Shown: positions 4,661 to 5,494 of the stretch, in pieces
Position numbering within the stretch: position 1 is the stretch's first letter
Layout of the letters: each line of letters begins with the position of its first letter
From: Ruminococcaceae bacterium UBA1447
GTDB lineage: Bacteria; Bacillota; Clostridia; Oscillospirales; Acutalibacteraceae
DNA length: 5,494 nucleotides
Direction: 5' to 3'
Assembly (NCBI GenBank): GCA_002329225.1
Contig: DCTF01000131.1
Span: 1-5,494 of the forward strand
Translations under genes and position numbers: made by a program
The notes under the pieces: model-generated
Told to the model about the DNA's origin: nothing
The model's database searches: none
The model's input: only the letters and a program-made list of their open reading frames with translations

Positions 4661-5461
4661 CCTTCACAAGAAGAGATTTTAACAAATAAAATATTTCTCA
4701 GTGCAGCCTTGCCTCTTGTCAAGGTCATAGCGACTGACGTGCCTAAACTGGCAAAAAAGTTTGAACACGCCCACGCCGTTATTCAGGTAAGTGCTTTGGA
4801 CCCCGACAGCCCTGCGGGCAAGGTAGGTACTCATTTTGTGGTGAACTCCGGGGAGTGGCTGGTACACCATGACAAGGTGGACAAAAGACCACATATAGAA
4901 CTGGAGTTTAAGAGCATTGAGGCCATGAACGGCTTTTTCAAGGGAAAAATCGGTCCGGCCACCCTGCCGAAAATGCGGGGAGTTAAAAATGTCGGAACCT
5001 TTATGGCTTTTATGCAGGTGCTGCTTAAAATGTCTTCACTGTTGGGCGCAAAAGAGCCCCCTCAGGATGAAGAAACAAAAAAACTTTTAGTAAAGTGCTT
5101 TTTCTACCTGCTTTCAAGCGGAATCAGCACCCTGAACAAACAGGGGCATGAGGCCATCCACAACTGGGCGCTCAAGAGCCCGGACAGGGTTTACGCCTGG
5201 GCGGTAAACGGCTATCCGGAGCTGTCAGCCTATATTCGTGTAAAAGCCGGCAAAAGCAAGGCGGGCAGAGGGGAATACAAGCGGGCAATGCCCTTTTTCA
5301 CCCTGCGCTTTAAAGACCTGGACAGCGCTTTAGGCATTCTCATGTCCATTGACGACATGTTGGAGGCCACAAAAGCGGGGCGCCTTATCATGGACGGTGC
5401 GCCGGAATTCGGTGCGCAAATCGGCGAATACATGATTACGGTAGGCGATCTGGCAACATAA
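4658..5461 (+). CDS. Second SCP2-like lipid/sterol-carrier protein, paralogue of the first operon gene
   Basis: A 267-residue protein from TTG 4658 (270 if ATG 4649 were used), without signal peptide or membrane segment. The plan matches the first gene: an N-terminal helix, then an SCP2-like half. In that half, HIELEFKSIEAMNGFFKG (79-96) aligns with the VKLPF...KFNGLLDG segment of the paralogue. A hydrophobic helical stretch follows (about 113-130). The second half has FFTLRFKDLDSAL, then GRLIMDGAPEF and a closing helix, like RFES...GKITMKG in the first gene. The halves are more diverged than in the first gene, and a basic insert (KAGKSKAGRGEYKR) sits in the second half. It probably binds a hydrophobic ligand and may deliver or accept the substrate or product of the transketolase/aminotransferase pair. 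It starts 45 nt after the C-terminal subunit gene, and no promoter was noticed in between. The SCP2 assignment is less certain than for the first gene. Confidence 0.6.
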   Translation: MPSQEEILTNKIFLSAALPLVKVIATDVPKLAKKFEHAHAVIQVSALDPDSPAGKVGTHFVVNSGEWLVHHDKVDKRPHIELEFKSIEAMNGFFKGKIGPATLPKMRGVKNVGTFMAFMQVLLKMSSLLGAKEPPQDEETKKLLVKCFFYLLSSGISTLNKQGHEAIHNWALKSPDRVYAWAVNGYPELSAYIRVKAGKSKAGRGEYKRAMPFFTLRFKDLDSALGILMSIDDMLEATKAGRLIMDGAPEFGAQIGEYMITVGDLAT

Positions 5462-5465
5462 GTGC

Positions 5466-5494
5466 ATTACAAAAGGGGCTGTAGCAAAATATAG
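5466..5494 (+). other. Right-edge motif: possible terminator left arm or insertion-sequence end
   Basis: After the last stop only 33 bases remain. They contain AAAAGGGGCTGTAGCA (5471-5486). This looks like the 5' arm of an A-flanked GC-rich terminator whose complementary arm would lie beyond the window. GGGGCTGT-GCAAAA is also reminiscent of terminal inverted repeats of some insertion sequences. No second arm is visible, so neither reading can be confirmed. Confidence 0.25.

Noticed and set aside
1..5494. CRISPR array, tRNA or rRNA genes, phage genes, complete insertion sequence
   Set aside because: No spaced direct repeats, no tRNA- or rRNA-like segments and no transposase or phage motif were seen on either strand.

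Overview
The window reads as bacterial chromosome. Every gene on the + strand has a strong purine-rich Shine-Dalgarno, two probable starts are TTG, intergenic gaps are short, and base composition is near 50% GC with AT-rich promoter DNA. This fits a Clostridia/Negativicutes-like anaerobe, but no taxonomic marker is present, so the assignment is an inference.

Layout. At the left edge (1-302, minus strand) is the N-terminal part of a YgjP-like (DUF45, SprT/M48-type) metallopeptidase that runs out of the window. A divergent intergenic region (303-581) separates it from everything else. This region holds a near-consensus sigma-A promoter facing right (TTGACT-17-TAAAAT, 481-509), a candidate promoter facing left, a dyad between the two -35 boxes, and a GC-rich hairpin close to the metallopeptidase start.

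The rest is one apparent operon of five genes on the + strand: (1) a tandem SCP2-like lipid/sterol-carrier protein (582-1340); (2) a class III PLP aminotransferase related to glutamate-1-semialdehyde aminomutase but lacking its substrate-binding arginine (1353-2615); (3) the N-terminal, TPP-binding subunit of a split transketolase (2656-3525); (4) its C-terminal subunit (3605-4612); (5) a second, divergent SCP2-like protein (4658-5461). The 79-nt gap between the two transketolase subunits can fold into an H-type pseudoknot that reaches the ribosome-binding region of the second subunit.

Interpretation. The two lipid-carrier-like proteins bracket a carbon-carbon bond enzyme and an amine-transferring enzyme. 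Catalytic TPP residues of the transketolase are kept. Two residues that in E. coli TktA contact the acceptor's hydroxyl and phosphate groups (D469 and R358) align with alanines here. The simplest reading is a transketolase that adds or removes a two-carbon ketol unit on a hydrophobic substrate delivered by SCP2-type carriers, coupled to amination. The known precedent for a split transketolase acting on a lipid is the steroid-17,20-desmolase DesAB of Clostridium scindens. A more speculative alternative is assembly of a 2-amino-1,3-diol (sphingoid-like) lipid. The substrate cannot be read from the sequence. The last 33 bases hold no gene and end in what may be the left arm of a terminator or the end of an insertion sequence.
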